This document shows, piece after piece, positions 24,951 to 38,667 of a stretch of DNA of 64,000 nucleotides. The stretch covers positions 23,384,765-23,448,764 of the forward strand of contig NC_066322.1 of assembly GCF_022539315.1 (NCBI RefSeq). The letters run 5' to 3'. The DNA is from Serinus canaria. Lineage: Eukaryota > Chordata > Aves > Passeriformes > Fringillidae. Below the pieces are notes generated by a model. That model worked only from the letters and a program-made list of their open reading frames with translations. It was not told where the DNA came from and did no database searches. The position numbers and the translations under genes are program-made. Within the stretch, counting starts at the first letter, position 1, and each line of letters starts with the position of its first letter.

Positions 24951-27529
24951 GCAGAATAGCTGAAGGATTTATACTGGGGGTGAGGAATTAATTTCACCAG
25001 TATAAACCATGGTGGGATTAATCCCCCAGCTGCCTTTTTGTGGACCCAAAGGACTTTGATGATGAGATGGAGAGAAAAGGGGTGAAAGTTAATCTTGACA
25101 TTACCTCTGTCACTTGGGCTTTGGGTAAAGTGCATCAGTTTTTAGTTAAACCTGCAGGTGAGTGTGCAAGCAAATAACATTTAGTAGGAGAGTGTTTGTT
25201 TTGGTTTGTTCCTTTCTTTCTTTGTTTTTAGTGGAAGTATTTTCCTCCTGGCATACATACAGTTTACCAGCCTTGTCAGTTGCTTCCTGCTGCATCTGTG
25301 CTTTCTTCCCTCTTGGCACATAACACCTTTGCACAGCCAGGGACAGAAAAATGGATAAAGCCTGTGGTCCTGTTCCTGTGGTAGCTCAACTTCTGATGAA
25401 TTTTCTGACAGATTTTTCATCAATGTAGTTCAGAACAGCTGATTTTGATCCTTTGGCCTTCATAAGATACCTTTTCTGTGTGAATTTGATATCTTTACTC
25501 AAATCCATGTCTATAAAAAGGTTCAACAATGAAGTCAGACAGTTATTTGTCAGGTATATGTGCATGTTTAAACTGATCCCATATAAATATGAATTCACTT
25601 TCCTGCCTTAAAAATTTCCATTGCTTTCAGTTGCTCTGGCTACTTTTCTCTTAGGAACAATTAGTGGTATCTGGAAGGCATTTGGCTTTGTAGTCCTGTT
25701 GGGAAACGCGTACTTCTGGTCGTTCAGGTTTTCTCTTGTCTGGGATAATTCCAATATAATTGCATTTGCCCTCTTTTCTCATAGAACAGAAACATGATAT
25801 AATTGTGCTCTTGGTTTTATATGACTTGGAGAAATAGGAGGAATCAGCAGTAGAGCCTTGCTATTTCTTGCCATTAACTCTGTATTTCTCAGAGGAAAAA
25901 TATCTCATGGGGAAGCCTGTGGTCTGTGGCCAGAGACCTCCTGCATTCATCAGACTCCTGTTGTGGCAGCTCAGAGGCTTTAAAAAGCCAGTTGGGCCAT
26001 TAGAAGTGGGATGCAATTTAAAGCATTTCCACTGGTTTGACACAAAAAAAATGCTGCAGAAGTTAAGAACAATAAGAAGGAGAGTTTATGACTCCTTAAG
26101 TACCTCATGGAGCCTGAAAGAAGGAGGAACAGCAAAAACAGAGGGAATGTGTGGAAGGAACATTGTTTCTGTGGTGCACTGTAAGCCCACAGGTTACTGC
26201 CTTCTGCATTGAAATTGTCTGTACTTTTTGCACTTACAGTATAGAGCTGTGGTGTATTTTGAGGGCAATGTCTGATGGATAAGACGTATTTTTTAAAAAA
26301 TTATGTGAATATTCCACACAGTGTTTATGTACCTGCTTCAGTGTTCAGAACCTGCAGATCCACAAAGCACCTTGAAGCTAAACTGAAACCTTGCTTCATT
26401 CCACAGCATTTGACGGAAATAGTGCAAATAGAGAAAACTAAGGAATTTTTCAGTGACCACATGGCATGTCTTGCATGTTCACCTCTCCTCTTCTGCATTA
26501 AAATAAAAACTACCCAAAGCCTTCAATGTAGTACCACAGCATTTGGAGTTTTTCATAGTGACAAGCAAACATTCTCCCATGGCTTTTTGTGCATTCAGAT
26601 CTTCCTGACCAAAGCCCTGTGTCTTTTGGTTCCTTCTGAACCAAACAGCCCCACTGGAAATCAATGTGCACAGTTACAGCACTGCAGAAGTAAAATGTCC
26701 TGAAACATTGTACTCCAGCACAACAGAGACCAAAGGAATGTGAGACAAATGGAAGAAAATTGATTGGAAGCTTCTGATGCCTGGGAAGTCCATGGTGGGG
26801 AGCAGTTAAGATGCATTTGGGAAAGCAATAATTATTCATTCCAGTAAAGCAAATTAAACTCAAACAACATCAGAAACCAGTGTGGTTACATGAGAAGCAG
26901 AGTCAAACACAGGGCAGTGGGAGTTATAAAAACAACCAGAACCAAGCAGAAAAGAATAATTAGAAAGAAAAAGAATGATTGGTATCTCAATTAAAACAAA
27001 GAACTGCAAGCAGAGCTCTTCCCTTAGCAGCTTCACGTGTGTCCTAGCAAAAGTCTCTCATATGTTATTGAAAAAGGTTTTTCCAAATCAGACAGACATG
27101 ATAATTTGCTGGAGGTCATCAGGATGGTATTTATAAACAAACTGGGTGTGAGAAGCCACCCTTGGGGCAGCCTTTTCTTGTGGTTTGCTTATATTTTACC
27201 CCTGATTTAACAAGCAAAACTGAGAAAACATGGGTGACTTAATTTAGTCTGTGTGAGCAAGCCTGAGTGTTAATGCCTGGGCAGTGGAGGAAAGGGAATA
27301 GCCATCTGTAATGAGTATTTTCTCAATGGGCTTAAGTATGCATTTGGCAAATTATAGCTAGTTTTGTGCACATTCTTGTGGAATTTCATAAGAAATTAAT
27401 AATTTAACTGCTTTTTGTAACTGAGGTTCCCCTTATTATCCATAAGTGTTGAGATTCCCTTCTCATTCTTTAGAAATAATTGAGGTAGGAAGAAAACACT
27501 ACTTTTGCCTTCTTGGTCAGAAATTGAGG

Positions 27530-28250
27530 TTTAACAAGTCCAAATGCCAGGTCCTGCCCTTGGGCCACAAGAGGCCCCTGCAGCACTACAGGCTGGGGAC
27601 AGAGGGGCTGGACAGTGCCCAGGCAGAAAGGGACCTGGGGGTGCAACTGGACATGAGCCAGCAGAGTGCCCTGGTGGCTGAGAAGGCCAATGGGCCTGGC
27701 CTGGATCAGGAGGAGCAGGGAGATCATCCTTCCCCTGTCCTCAGCACTGGTGAGGTCACACCTGGAGTGCTGTCTCCAGTTCTGGGCCCTCAGGTTGGGA
27801 AGGACATTGAGATGCTCAAACACATCCAGAGGAGGCAATGAGGCTGGAGAGGGGCTGGGAACACAGACCCTGTGAGGAACCACTGAGGGAGCTGGGGGTG
27901 CTCAGCCTGGAGAAAAGGAGGCTCAGGGGAGACCTTATCACTCTCTACAGCCTCCTGAAAGGTGGCTGTGCTCAGGTGGGGTTGGTCTCTTCTCCCAGGT
28001 AACCACCGGCAGAACCAGAGAACACAGACTTAAGTTATGCCAAGGGAAGTTCAGGTTAGGCATTAGGAAAAAATTCTTTGGGCTCTGGAATTGTCTGCCC
28101 AGGGAGGTGGTGGAGTCACTGTCCCTGGTGGTGTTTAAAAAAGACTGGATGTGGCATTCAGTGCCATGGTTTAGTTGATGAGGAGGTGTCATAGGTTGGA
28201 CTAGATGATTTCAAAGGTATTTCCAACCTAGTTAATTTTGTGATTCTGTG
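27530..28250 (+). mobile_element. CR1 LINE, 5'-truncated and decayed
   Basis: It starts with a degenerate end of CR1 reverse-transcriptase coding sequence (NKSKCQVLPLGHKRPLQHYR, then AERDLGVQLDMSQQ and [12 protein letters not shown]). It continues through the typical 3' region (ctcagcctggagaaaaggaggctcaggg, ggaattgtctgcccagggaggtggtgga, ttggactagatgatttcaaagg) to a gtgattctgtg tail. Frameshifts show it is inactive. It is in sense orientation within RGL1. Confidence 0.92.
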
Positions 28251-31200
28251 AAAAGCTGTCTTTAATTCCTGTCAGATCCTGTCAGGACTGATAGAGTTGT
28301 CTTCCTAGTAGAGATAAAGCCCTGGAGAATTCCCACCTCCCCTGTGCCCTGCTGAGCTGACAGAGCTGTTGGACCTGGAGCTGCCACAGCCCTGTGACCT
28401 TCTGCAGCTCATGAGCAGAGGAGGGTGGGTGAGTTCTTGATCCCAGTCTGTGAACCAGCAGGCTCAGATACACTTCTCCACCTACCTGGATAGGTTTTGG
28501 AGACTGAAACCTTCAGAGATGGGCTCCAGTCAAAGCTAGTGTGGAAATTAAAAGACTTTCTGATAGGTGTGAGACTTGAAAGCATTGCTTAGCAGAGCCT
28601 GGAGTCTGTGGCCAGCAGCACAGAAGTTAAGCATTGAGGTGTTTTTTTTTTTTTTTTATAGGCAGGAAAGGAAAAATTTATAGCTCATAATCAACTCATG
28701 AAAAATGTAGTCTATAATGTTTCTTTCCTGTCTGAGCTCTTGGAAGGCCCCTGTTCCTATCTGATTCTGTCAAGTATGGAGAGTTTCTTTGCAAGGACAG
28801 CAAATATAAAGCTACTGCAAGATTTGGGCAAGTGTCCAGCCCATTTCTGGAAAGCTGCATTATTCCCTGGCACTCCAGTAGAACAGCTGGGCAGCAGGAG
28901 ATCACTGGGGCACAGTGTACCTCTTCTCTCTTTCTTATTTCCCCTCTTGACTGAAATGATTTTGCTGGCAAATTCAGTGTCTGTAACAGCTGTGAACTCT
29001 TCACCCTGCTCTGGGAGACTGTATCTGTCTTAAACTCTGTTTATTGTTCAGCTTAAGAAAGTGGCCACCAACCAAGCCTCTGGAAACTGAGCTTAGTGTA
29101 GGGAGTGTGAACAATATTAGTACAAAAACTTGCCCTGGGGAGAGGCTCCTCCTTCCAAATCATGGCTGAATTGGCCAATGGTTGTAGGAATAGAATACCT
29201 AGCCTGGCTTCTGGTTTTGGGACCTGAGGGGGGGTGGTGTGGGTGGGGAAAAGGAGCACAGAGCAGGAGGGAATGCACTATTTGGGCATGGAGTGAGGTA
29301 CAGTGTTCCCTGCCTGGGGGAAGAATGAGAGGAAAATGCTGTGGGCATAGGGCAGTGGTGTTTGTGACTGTTGGTGCTCTGTTCAGCATTCTGGGTGTTT
29401 GTGGGGCTGGAGAGGACAACTGAAACTGGGAGGGTGGTGGCAGAGTCTGGGAGCATCTACCTGTTGTGGTGTTTCCTGGCCTTGGGCTGTGGAGCTGGTC
29501 TGGCACTGCTGGCTGTGCCACAGCTTGCAATGAAACCTGAAATCCAGAATGTGTTTGCATGTTAATTTTAGATTGTAAATACTTTTCATAGCTCTGAAAT
29601 AATAATTCCAACATTTCTCCTGTCAGCAAGCCTAACCAAAGAATGTTGCCAACAGATTTTCAAATACTTTAACTGAAAATTCAAAGTTGCCACATTACCA
29701 GAACAAGAAGGGAAAGAAAAAGAGACTTAAAATGGATGCAACTTGTATGAAATCTGTCTGGTATTAGAAGTTAATTGAGTTTTGAGGAAAACCTACACAA
29801 TTCAGATGAGACACTGAGAGTAGGAGAAACTCTCTTTACTGTTTCTTAACTATTGGTTTATTTTGGATGCTGCTGAGCAGCTGAGTTAACCAGAGACTGC
29901 TATGGTTTCCCAGCTTGCAGCAGGAATGTGTCAGCATTTGTACACAGCTCCAGTGGAGAGTTTCCTGTGCTGGAAGAGACTTGAGATATAGAAATGGTTT
30001 GGAGACATGGAAAGTTCAGGGCCTTTTTCTCAGGATGTTTAGGTGTTTATTGTGCCTTTTATTCTGAAATAAGGAGCTTAAAGTTTTAAGAAAAGTGGTT
30101 GTTTTTTTTTTTTTAGTAATTTTCTATTTTTGCTACACTGAATTGAAAATTGTTAACAACATTGCAAATTATGTCTGGAAAACCATAGCTTAAATTGTCT
30201 TATTTTCTTACAAAATCCTGTTGAAATGATGATAAATCCCTGCAAATGTAGGATCTAAGGGCAATCCCACAAACATATTGTGCAGTATCTAAGTACCAAT
30301 CTAATGGATGGGTGTGGATGAACACCTACATAAATCAGGAAAAGCAAACAAACACATCACTTCCCCCTGCCTCCCCGCTTCAGGCAGGATGGAAACCACA
30401 CTGAGTCATCAGCTCTGCTTTCCCCTCATCCCCCTCAGTCTGCAGAAGGATTGTCCATGGGTTGATGTTCTTTTAGCTGCATGTCCTAACAAAGTCTGGG
30501 ATACCTGAGCAAGATCCAGTGGTTCTACAGCTCCTTAAGCATCCTTTCCTTGCTCTGCCAGCATGAGTGGGATGCCCTTTTTGCCTGCTGTACTTTGACA
30601 GCCTGTGCTTGGTTTGTGCTGCTGATGAAATCAAGACTCTGCTGATACATTTTCAGTCACTAAGATTAGCAGGACCACTGTGTCTCCTGTAGCTCAGCTC
30701 TCTGGGCACTCCCAGGCTGCCTCTGGCATAGGCAGGCTTGTGCTGCAGCAAGGGTTTTAGCCTCCCAGATGAGGCAGTCCCACTCATTGTGTGTGCCTGT
30801 GGGGGTTAGGTTTGGGATTTTCTCCTTTTCCTCCATGAAAGCCACAGTTTCATGAGCAGGCAGGCTTTGTACTAAGGCTGTAGATAAGGAGGAACATGGT
30901 GTGTAGGGATGTGGATCTCCAGTATGATCCCCAGACTCTGCAGGTGGTGAAAGGCCCCAGAGGAAGCTTTTGATTTAGCATTTCCACTGGGAAGGAGCCA
31001 TGAATACCTTGTTTCCTCTCTGCTATTTTCCCACATCCCAGGGAGTGGTTATGGAGCAAGCATTGAGCTTATCCCAGTGGTCCAGGATGGAATGAAGAAA
31101 TTCTGTTGTGCTGTTGGTGTGTGTGATGTCTGGTGGTTGTTAAACATGGCTGTGGTACAGCTCAGCACAGATACTTCAGGTGGGCTGTGATTGTCTCATG

Positions 31201-31277
31201 TGCTGTGGTTCTGCTGGGTGCAGGTACACTCAGCTCCATCTGGATGCAAACAGGGTGTTCTCTCTGTTTCCTTGCAG

Positions 31278-31462
31278 TGAAATAGCATCAGTCTTACGGG
31301 CCTGGCTCGATCAGTGCTCGGAGGATTTCAGGGAGCCCCCTGACTACATGTGTTTGCTGAAGTTGCTGGATTATCTGAAGAACAACATGCCCAATTCTGA
31401 CATGGAGAGTAGGGTGCAGAACCTCTTGAAGCAGTTTCAGAACCAAGAAGTAGAAGCTGTTG
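31278..31462 (+). CDS. RGL1: RGL1 exon: C-terminal REM domain
   Basis: This is a 185-bp exon with acceptor ccttgcag and donor GTTG|gtgagt. It encodes the second half of the REM domain: ASVLRAWLDQCSEDFREPP, then a helix with LLKLLDYLKNNMP and LLKQFQNQEVE. The Trp-Leu-Asp and Asp-Phe-Arg-Glu-Pro-Pro core is strongly conserved in RalGDS-family REM domains. The exon ends one base into an Asp codon. Confidence 0.95.
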
Positions 31463-34400
31463 GTGAGTTACCATTCCCTTCTCTCTTTCTGTCCTCCCAG
31501 ACTGTAAGATGCCCCAGGGATTTATGTGCAGTACATTTCACCACCTCTCATGCTTATCAATAATATTGTGAGGCTCACTAGTGACCTTTGACTTGGTTTT
31601 TAAAAGGAAACCCAACCTCTATGTGAGGGATGAAATAGTGTTACAGTGTGATGTGCCTATGTCTGTTCATCCTGGGGTGGCTTGGGAAATTCAGCACTTC
31701 TCAAATATTTAGCCAAAGCTTTGAGATTGCTGCAGCAGCCAACTGGTTAATGGTCAGCACACTTCCCACTTTGTCACTGAGTTAAAACACACAGCTGTTC
31801 TCTAGGTGGGCTTCTCACTTAACCTACCCCCCAAAAAAACCCAAACAAACAAAAACAGCGTACAGAGCTGTGACAAAATACAGCTTGAGTCACAAGCTTA
31901 GTCCTGCAGCTTTTCTTCCTAGTTACCATCTTGTCTAAGGAAGTGCCTGTGGGTGTTTTTTCCTATTGGAGTGGCTGGCTGCTGGTATCCAAGGACAGAG
32001 GAAAATCTTACGTTACTGTGGGTCACAGTGTGCTGGAACAATAGTGAACTGTAGTGACACAAACCTGACACCTCCCTGTATCCTGGTCAGAAAACTTCCT
32101 GTGCCAGAGCTGGGGAGCAGAGAGAGCTCACATAGGGTGTGAATGAGAGCTGGAATCAACTTCCAGCTTGGGTAGAGGGGTGAGAGGGAATAATTCATGC
32201 CATAAACGATAGAGGAAATGCCAGAAACCCCCCCCCCCCCACTTTCATCCCATAAAAGTCACGTCTGCCGGATGCTCCAGAAATACCATGTCAATGCATA
32301 ATGCTGTGAAATGCCAAAATAACTCAGTCATGAACAGGAAGAGGAGGAATGCCCAGAGCCAAGGCCCTTACTGAGCACAGGTGAGGAAGCAGGATGGCTC
32401 AGATGTTGCTCGTGCTGACGTTTCCTGGGTTGGGTTCTCCCAGCTCAAGCAAAGAAAACTCATGAGAACTCTATTTGGGTTCATCTGTTCTTCAGAGTCA
32501 ACAGAAGTACCCAGCAGCCCTGCTTCTGGATTTGTTTCCTCAACTGACAGCTGAAAACATTATTTTTGAGTCATAGGTGGGCCAATAGGAATGAGAACGT
32601 TTTCTAAATTGTGGCAGAATAGAGGCTGCTTATTAGAGTAAAATAAGAGGAAGGCAATGAAATGAAGCTGTGGGATTTGCAAAAGAGAGTTTTAGGATTG
32701 CCTTACTTTCATCAGAGTTCCATCTTTGTACATTTTCTTTCAAAATTCCTGATAGATTTTCTGCAGTCTTTGTTCATAATTACTGTCCCAAAGCATTCCT
32801 GCTGGGTTCTGAATTTTGAAATTTGGGCTGTAATCCTACAGCTTGATTTGGGTAATCAAACCTCTGTTCTGTGCTGCCCTCAGCCATGCCAGTCGATTAG
32901 ATTGCAGTACCAGACAGGAAGATAAAAGCTGCTTCTGGCCTCAATTCTTGCAGGTTGAGCAAGCAAAACAAGGAGAGGCAGAGGTTGCAGGGTCAGGAGG
33001 GGCACGTGCTTGCTCTCAGTACACTCAAGAGGCAGTCAGACTTTGAGAGGGCTGAGTGGATCAGAGGGGTCCTAAGATGATGAGATCCTTGAGTTCAAGG
33101 GGATTCCAGCTTGTTGGAGAGCAGGGAAAAGACTGCTTACATGTCTGTGAAGGAGAAAAAGAGGGATGAAAAACAAAAGGAAAAGTTACACTCTGCTTCA
33201 GGACCTTGGTTTAAGCATGCTGTGAGGTTTTGGGTAGGGCTGCAGCTCAGTGGTGAGGATTTTCAGTTGAATTTCAAGAGCCAAAAAGAAAAGGAGGTTT
33301 TACAAAGCCAAAAGGAGTGAGATTCTTGTAGCAGTACAGTCCATTTAATTATGCAAATTTGTTACAAAACAGCCATGGAAAAGTAGCCTAGAACAGAGGT
33401 CTCCATTTACCCCACTGAGCTCTGCCAATAAATTGTGCAATTCAAATGTACAGATGGAAATCAGCTTGTAGACATAACTTGTTACATCAAAACTGTAGCA
33501 ATTTACATTGGTGATTATGTTCTGTTAATTACTGGAGGAAGGAACAATGAAGTATTTTGAAAAGCAATGATTCTCTATCACATTATCTGCTGTTGTTGCT
33601 TTCATGCTCTGCTTTAACTGGGTATGAAGTCTTGCATAACACTCTTTGTTTTTGTAAATGAAATCTCACCAGTAGTAAACTCAGTACTTTAGTTGTTAGT
33701 CTTCAACAAGTCTCTATTTTCTTCTCCCTCCCTATGGGGTTACTGTTGCCTTACAGTAAAAGGAATTAGGATTTATTTTCAGGCACTTTCTGTTTCTTCC
33801 CCTCTACCATGGGAAACGAGGGCATATTTCTTGGTGTTTGAATTTTTGGTTCCCAGCTTCTGGGAGCCAAAAGGTGACAAGGCTGCAGCTGTGGAACCCT
33901 TTTCTTTCTGCACTGGCTCAGGTCCCTCAGTGAGGACAGTTCTGCTCTCTCACTTCCTCTCTGCTGCTCAGTGCAGATTTAGAGGAACTATTCAGCAGAA
34001 TATTTTAGGTGCTCACTGTATTCCATTTCCTGGGAAAAATTCCCTGAGAGAAAAGGTGAAGGCTGCTGGAATAAAGTGTCTTCAGTACAGCCCATGTAAC
34101 CACAAAGGGTGCCAGGAAATCTGGTACCGTCTTTTATTTCTGGATTGAAGAGCATTCCTAATGCAGTATTTTGGGGGTATAACTGCAGCCTCATGTCTTT
34201 GTAGTTTGATTTTTTTTCAGATTGTAAATACTGAAAAATAGATTAACAAAACTATGGAATATCAATAAGGAATTTTTGTTGGGGTGGTGGTGATGCTTTT
34301 TCTTTCAGAAGAATACTTAGCAAATGGGTCAAGCCACTTCTCTGCTAAGATTTGTTCTCTCTGTTTCTTTTTACTCCACCTTTTCTTTGCCAGTTTAATC

Positions 34401-34562
34401 TTCTGGTCATTTTTCTCACTCCAGTGGCACAGTGGGGCCATTACATCAGGCAGGGCCCTTGGGGCATTCTGCTGTAATACAGTAATGTTGCAAAATAAAC
34501 ACCTGCTTTGATTCATTGTTTGCTGTATAAATTCACTGAGTGGTGTTTTCCATCCTGGCCAG
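31463..34562 (+). other. RGL1 intron
   Basis: A 3.1-kb intron. It includes a run of 13 C (32228-32240). No coding sequence or repeat family was recognised. Confidence 0.85.
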
Positions 34563-34687
34563 ATGGGTTTTGTAGCACTTCCTCCAGTGACCTGGTTGAT
34601 GGGGAGGAACTGGAGATCAGCAGTCCAGAAGAATTCTCCTCTTTCCAAGACCACGTTGTGGCAGAACAGTTGACATACATGGATGTG
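34563..34687 (+). CDS. RGL1: RGL1 exon: REM-CDC25 connector
   Basis: This is a 125-bp exon with acceptor cctggccag and donor GTG|gtatgt. An acidic, Ser-rich connector (DGFCSTSSDLVDGEELEISS...) leads into VVAEQLTYMDV, the entry of the CDC25 domain. The connector is much less conserved than the flanking domains, as expected for a linker. The last residues, YMDV, join the next exon's MLFRRV in phase 0, matching YMDAQLFKK in mammalian RGL1. Confidence 0.94.
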
Positions 34688-35295
34688 GTATGTAGAGTAT
34701 TGCATATAATATCACTTCATAAAATAAGACATATTTTTTCAAGTTACATTGCTTTAAGTGTAAGGTTCCAGAAGAGGACTGCTTCTGGGACACAGAACAC
34801 AGCTCTGTGGTTATCCCAGCTGTTTCAGTCATTGAGCTTTTTCCTTCTGTCATTTTGAAGGGTTTTTGGTTTTGTTTGTTTTTTACATGTAGCCTCTTTT
34901 GCAAAAGTTATTGGCACTGAGAAATAGCACATTTTAACTATAACACTACGTGGCTTAAAGATGTCTAGGAACTCTGGACTGTAATGCTCAGATTTTGCTT
35001 TGTCTCTATCAATTCCCTTCTAAATATCATTATATAAAAAATTTTTATATTGGTTATGCAGCTGATACAAAGGTGTCCCTTATTTTCCCAGTATTGTTTA
35101 GCTGGCAGTTCTTTTGGGGCATCAAGCCTTTAAAGAGTATGCCAAAGGATATTTTAAACTAAGAGAGAACCAGTATTTACCTTTAAGTACCATATTAGAT
35201 TTAGGTCAAATTTGTCCTCTAAACCTGTATTTCTTCATGTGAATAAAAGATTTAGAAGAAAGCTGTTGGCTTACCACACCTCTGTTTCACTCTAG
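34688..35295 (+). other. RGL1 intron
   Basis: A 608-bp AT-rich intron with nothing else recognised. Confidence 0.9.
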
Positions 35296-35511
35296 ATGCT
35301 CTTCAGAAGAGTTGTGCCCTACCACTGTCTGGGATCCATCTGGTCTCAAAGGGATAAGAAGGAAAACAAGAACCTGGCTCCAACTGTCAGAGCCACCATC
35401 ACTCAGTTCAATGCAGTCACCAAATGTGTCATCAGCACTATCCTGGGGACCAGGGAGCTCAAAATCCAGCAGAGGGCCAAGATCATTGAGAAGTGGATTC
35501 ATATTGCACAT
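35296..35511 (+). CDS. RGL1: RGL1 exon: CDC25 domain, first part
   Basis: This is a 216-bp phase-0 exon with acceptor cactctag and donor CAT|gtaaag. It encodes MLFRRVVPYHCLGSIWSQRD, APTVRATITQFNAVTKCV and QQRAKIIEKWIHIAH. These helices form the core that holds the Ral substrate in the RasGEF fold. Similarity to mammalian RGL1 is very high, so this is one of the surest exons in the window. Confidence 0.97.
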
Positions 35512-38500
35512 GTAAAGCATTTATTCTGTTGAATGGGTTTTGGGTGGGTGCCTTGGAGTGAAGGAGTTGGGAGAGGAGAAAGGGCTTGTATACATTGGTC
35601 CCAGGCCATCTTAGCTCTAATTCTTTCTGTTTTTAACTGGTTTCTTTGTGATGCCAAATGAATATTGCCCTTCCTCTCCTCAGTTCTTCCCCACCATGGA
35701 AATGGGGTTGATACTTGGCCATGACGAAGCTTTAGAGAAGTCCAAGTAGCTGATAGCAGTAGCTCTGTCCTCCATGTGCCTCAGCAGAGTTTCCAAGAGG
35801 ATATTGTAGCAGATTCCATTTTCTTATCCTGTTTCTCCTAATCTGTGCAAGAAGGTTTTTTTTTTTTTCCATGCCTGCTTTACATACCCAGTTTGCTAAT
35901 TTCCTAGGATTAAATATTTTACTGTAATGCTCCTCATTCCCCTCAGAGCACTGGACAGCTGGCAATAAACAAAACCTCTCTGGAAGAGAGCACTTCAAGC
36001 ACTTCCATGTGGATGTGTGTTGACTTCTGAGAATCCCATGGATTCTTCTTGAGCTCTGCACAACAGTCAGAAAAAGCTGAAGCCAGAGGCTTTCCAACCT
36101 TGGCAACTTCTGTGCTTCCAGAGGCAGCATTCCGTCCTGGCACCTGAGCTCTGGCAGCTGCATGGTTCAGGAAGCTGGTATGGGGAAGGTCTTGGACCTC
36201 TCCTGTGGCACTTACATCTGCTTGTTTTTATCATCATCTGGTGGATGCTTTATTGCCTGTGTGAAGGGATTAGGAAGTTTGATTTCCAGTTTCTATGTGC
36301 AGATCTAAGTGGCAGAGGGCACCAGCTATAAGGGCCTCCTTCCTGGGGCAAGCTGGACAGAACTTCATCATCATCCCAAGGCAGAAGGGAGGCCTGGGGA
36401 AGTCAGGAAAGGCACTGCCCTCATCCCACTCACTCTGTGGATGGAGAATTTTGTTCTACACCCCTGCTGATTCTGTGCTTCTCCCTTTACTTAATTCATT
36501 AAGTGCTCCAGTTGTAGCATGAAACACATGAAAAATGTATGTGCACACTCTGCAGAATAATGGCACATGTACAGCAGCTGGGTGCACATTTACTTAGCTG
36601 CCCACTTCTGAAGAAAGCTGCTTGCTTTGTGCATGCAAATGAGTGTTTTGAATAGCTAGGTGCCCAAGTTAGAAAATAATCCACTCATTAAAGTACAGTT
36701 ATTCACTGATAACTAAACCTAGCAGCACGGAGTTCCGCGTTTGTTATCTCTTCATGACTTTCGGATCCATTTTCTTGGTTCAAAAGATAAACTGGATACT
36801 TTCTCTACTGCCAACCCTCTGCTCCACCTAGATCTGAGGTTCCTGAGCAGGAACAGCCAATTTCACTCAAACAATATTTTCTTTAAAAATAAAAATAAAA
36901 ATGAAATAATTAATGTCCTGTTATGCTTAAAATTTTTAAAATCAAAGCTGTTTCTGCACAGGATTCTTTCTGGTTTTGCCTCTGTGAAGGACACAGCATG
37001 AAACAAAGTTATTAAAACCGGTCTTAAAAATTCTTCTTACATGCAAATGAAAGCTTGCTCAATTTTAGTGTGCAGTTGGTTGAACCACTGGGAACACTGA
37101 ATCCAATATTAAATGAAATTCCTACTGTGCTCTAAATTATACTGTGTGCAGTTAACTCAAGATGGTTCCAAATTGGTTCTTCCAGCTCAAAGTCCTGTTG
37201 TACTGGGAAGAAAGAAGAAAAGCTGATAATTTGTGCCTCTAAATTCGTGTTCTCCACAACCTAAATTTCAGGTTGAACAAAAAGAAAGGACTCATTCTTT
37301 AACATGTCAGTCTCTGGAGAAGAGCTGTTATGTGGCTTTTTTTTGGCCCCAAGCCATGCAAAAATAGCTTTCACTTCCAGTGAGTCCTGCCCCATGATCT
37401 AGAACTTGGTGTTTATCTGACCCAAGTGCCCACCTGCTTCAGGTGCTGTTGGCCCTGGCTCTCTGCTTAAGCCACACTTGGATAAATGGAGTCTCCCAGT
37501 TAGCACAGTTTTCTGTGGGTCAGTAACTGGGAGAGCTTGTACTCTCCTTAGCTGATCAGTCACTTTAATGCAGCTCATGAACAGAGATGCTGATAGATTA
37601 AGGTCTGACTTTTGCTTATGCTGAGGTTGCTTTACACTTGTTCAGTCCTACATGATTTATTTCAGTCATGTCTGTTTTCACTGTAAGGATCCTTTACATA
37701 ATAAGCATTATTAGGGTAAGAATCAGATTCATAAAAATGTTGATAAGCAGAATTGGAGTTTGAATACATTCTTATATCCATGCAGCAGTCAAATTGGCAG
37801 GTGTTTTGTCTGCTGGATTTGCATGTACAGACACCTGTGCTGAAGTCTGTGGTATCCAAGCTCTCGTTCTTGAGCTACCAGCACATTTCCAGGAGTCACA
37901 GACCAGACTTGCCCTCTTGCTTCCCTCCACTTTATGAGGAATCTGGGCTACTTTTTTTTAGTTTTTCATTATCCTTTTCCACCCAAGCTTTTGCCACAGA
38001 GTAGCTGCACAAGAAACATCCATGAGCTAGTCTCTCTGTTCAGATTTGATCCCAACTCTGGAAAAGCTGGGAAGGTTTTTCTCTTTAACAGTGTGCACAT
38101 ACTTGAATAACAGGTTATTCCTTTGCATGTCTTTATTTTTAATTGACACTGAGATGATTGAGGGTTTACATTTTAAATACCACATATAAAGAGGCAAAGC
38201 CTGGTTTTCTCCCCAAGGGGTAAAAGGGATTGGTAACTATAAAGAGCTTTTTAAGAAGTATAACCTTTGTGCCTTTCACCATGGCTTCATGGACTCAGTT
38301 CCACTTTTATTTTTACTTGGAGGACTGGAAGCTGTGACACCACAAATACATGAAAGTGAGGAAAACAAGCTCTAAATGCCAAAGCTTGTGAAGTGTTTGG
38401 TGGCTGGAGTGGGGAGTGATATTTTTGATGCTCAGTATTTGCACAGCTGCTGCTCAGCAGTGAGAATGTGTAGCAGGCCTGACAGGGCTCAGAGAGAGGA

Positions 38501-38563
38501 GCACCAAGGTCTGTGCAGTGCTGACATTTGATGCTCCTGTGTTTCCAACCGCTCCTTTCACAG
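35512..38563 (+). other. RGL1 intron
   Basis: A 3.1-kb intron with a poly(T) tract near 35857 and a short (AAAAT)n stretch near 36885-36903. No exon or repeat family was recognised. Confidence 0.85.
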
Positions 38564-38667
38564 GAATGCAGGATCCTGAAGAACTTCTCCTCCTTGAGGG
38601 CCATCATTTCAGCTCTGCAGTCCAACTCCATCTATAGGCTGAAGACCACCTGGATGTGTGTTTCCAA
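38564..38667 (+). CDS. RGL1: RGL1 exon: CDC25 domain, central helices
   Basis: This is a 104-bp exon with acceptor cctttcacag and donor CCAA|gtaagc. It encodes [20 protein letters not shown] and then [10 protein letters not shown], a hallmark of RasGEF catalytic domains (N-F-x-S-L-x-A-I-x-x-A-L). It ends two bases into a Lys codon. Confidence 0.97.

Larger units (their letters stand above)
23986..31277 (+). other. RGL1 intron with CR1 insertion
   Basis: A 7.3-kb intron, the largest between two RGL1 exons here. It holds the one long CR1 fragment of the RGL1 part (27530-28250), a MIR-like remnant (24840-24950) and a poly(T) run near 28640. Nothing else was recognised. Confidence 0.85.

Noticed and set aside
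27446..27883. Frames of 131 (+) and 137 (-) codons
   Set aside because: The + frame is a decayed piece of CR1 reverse-transcriptase sequence, and the - frame is its antisense shadow.
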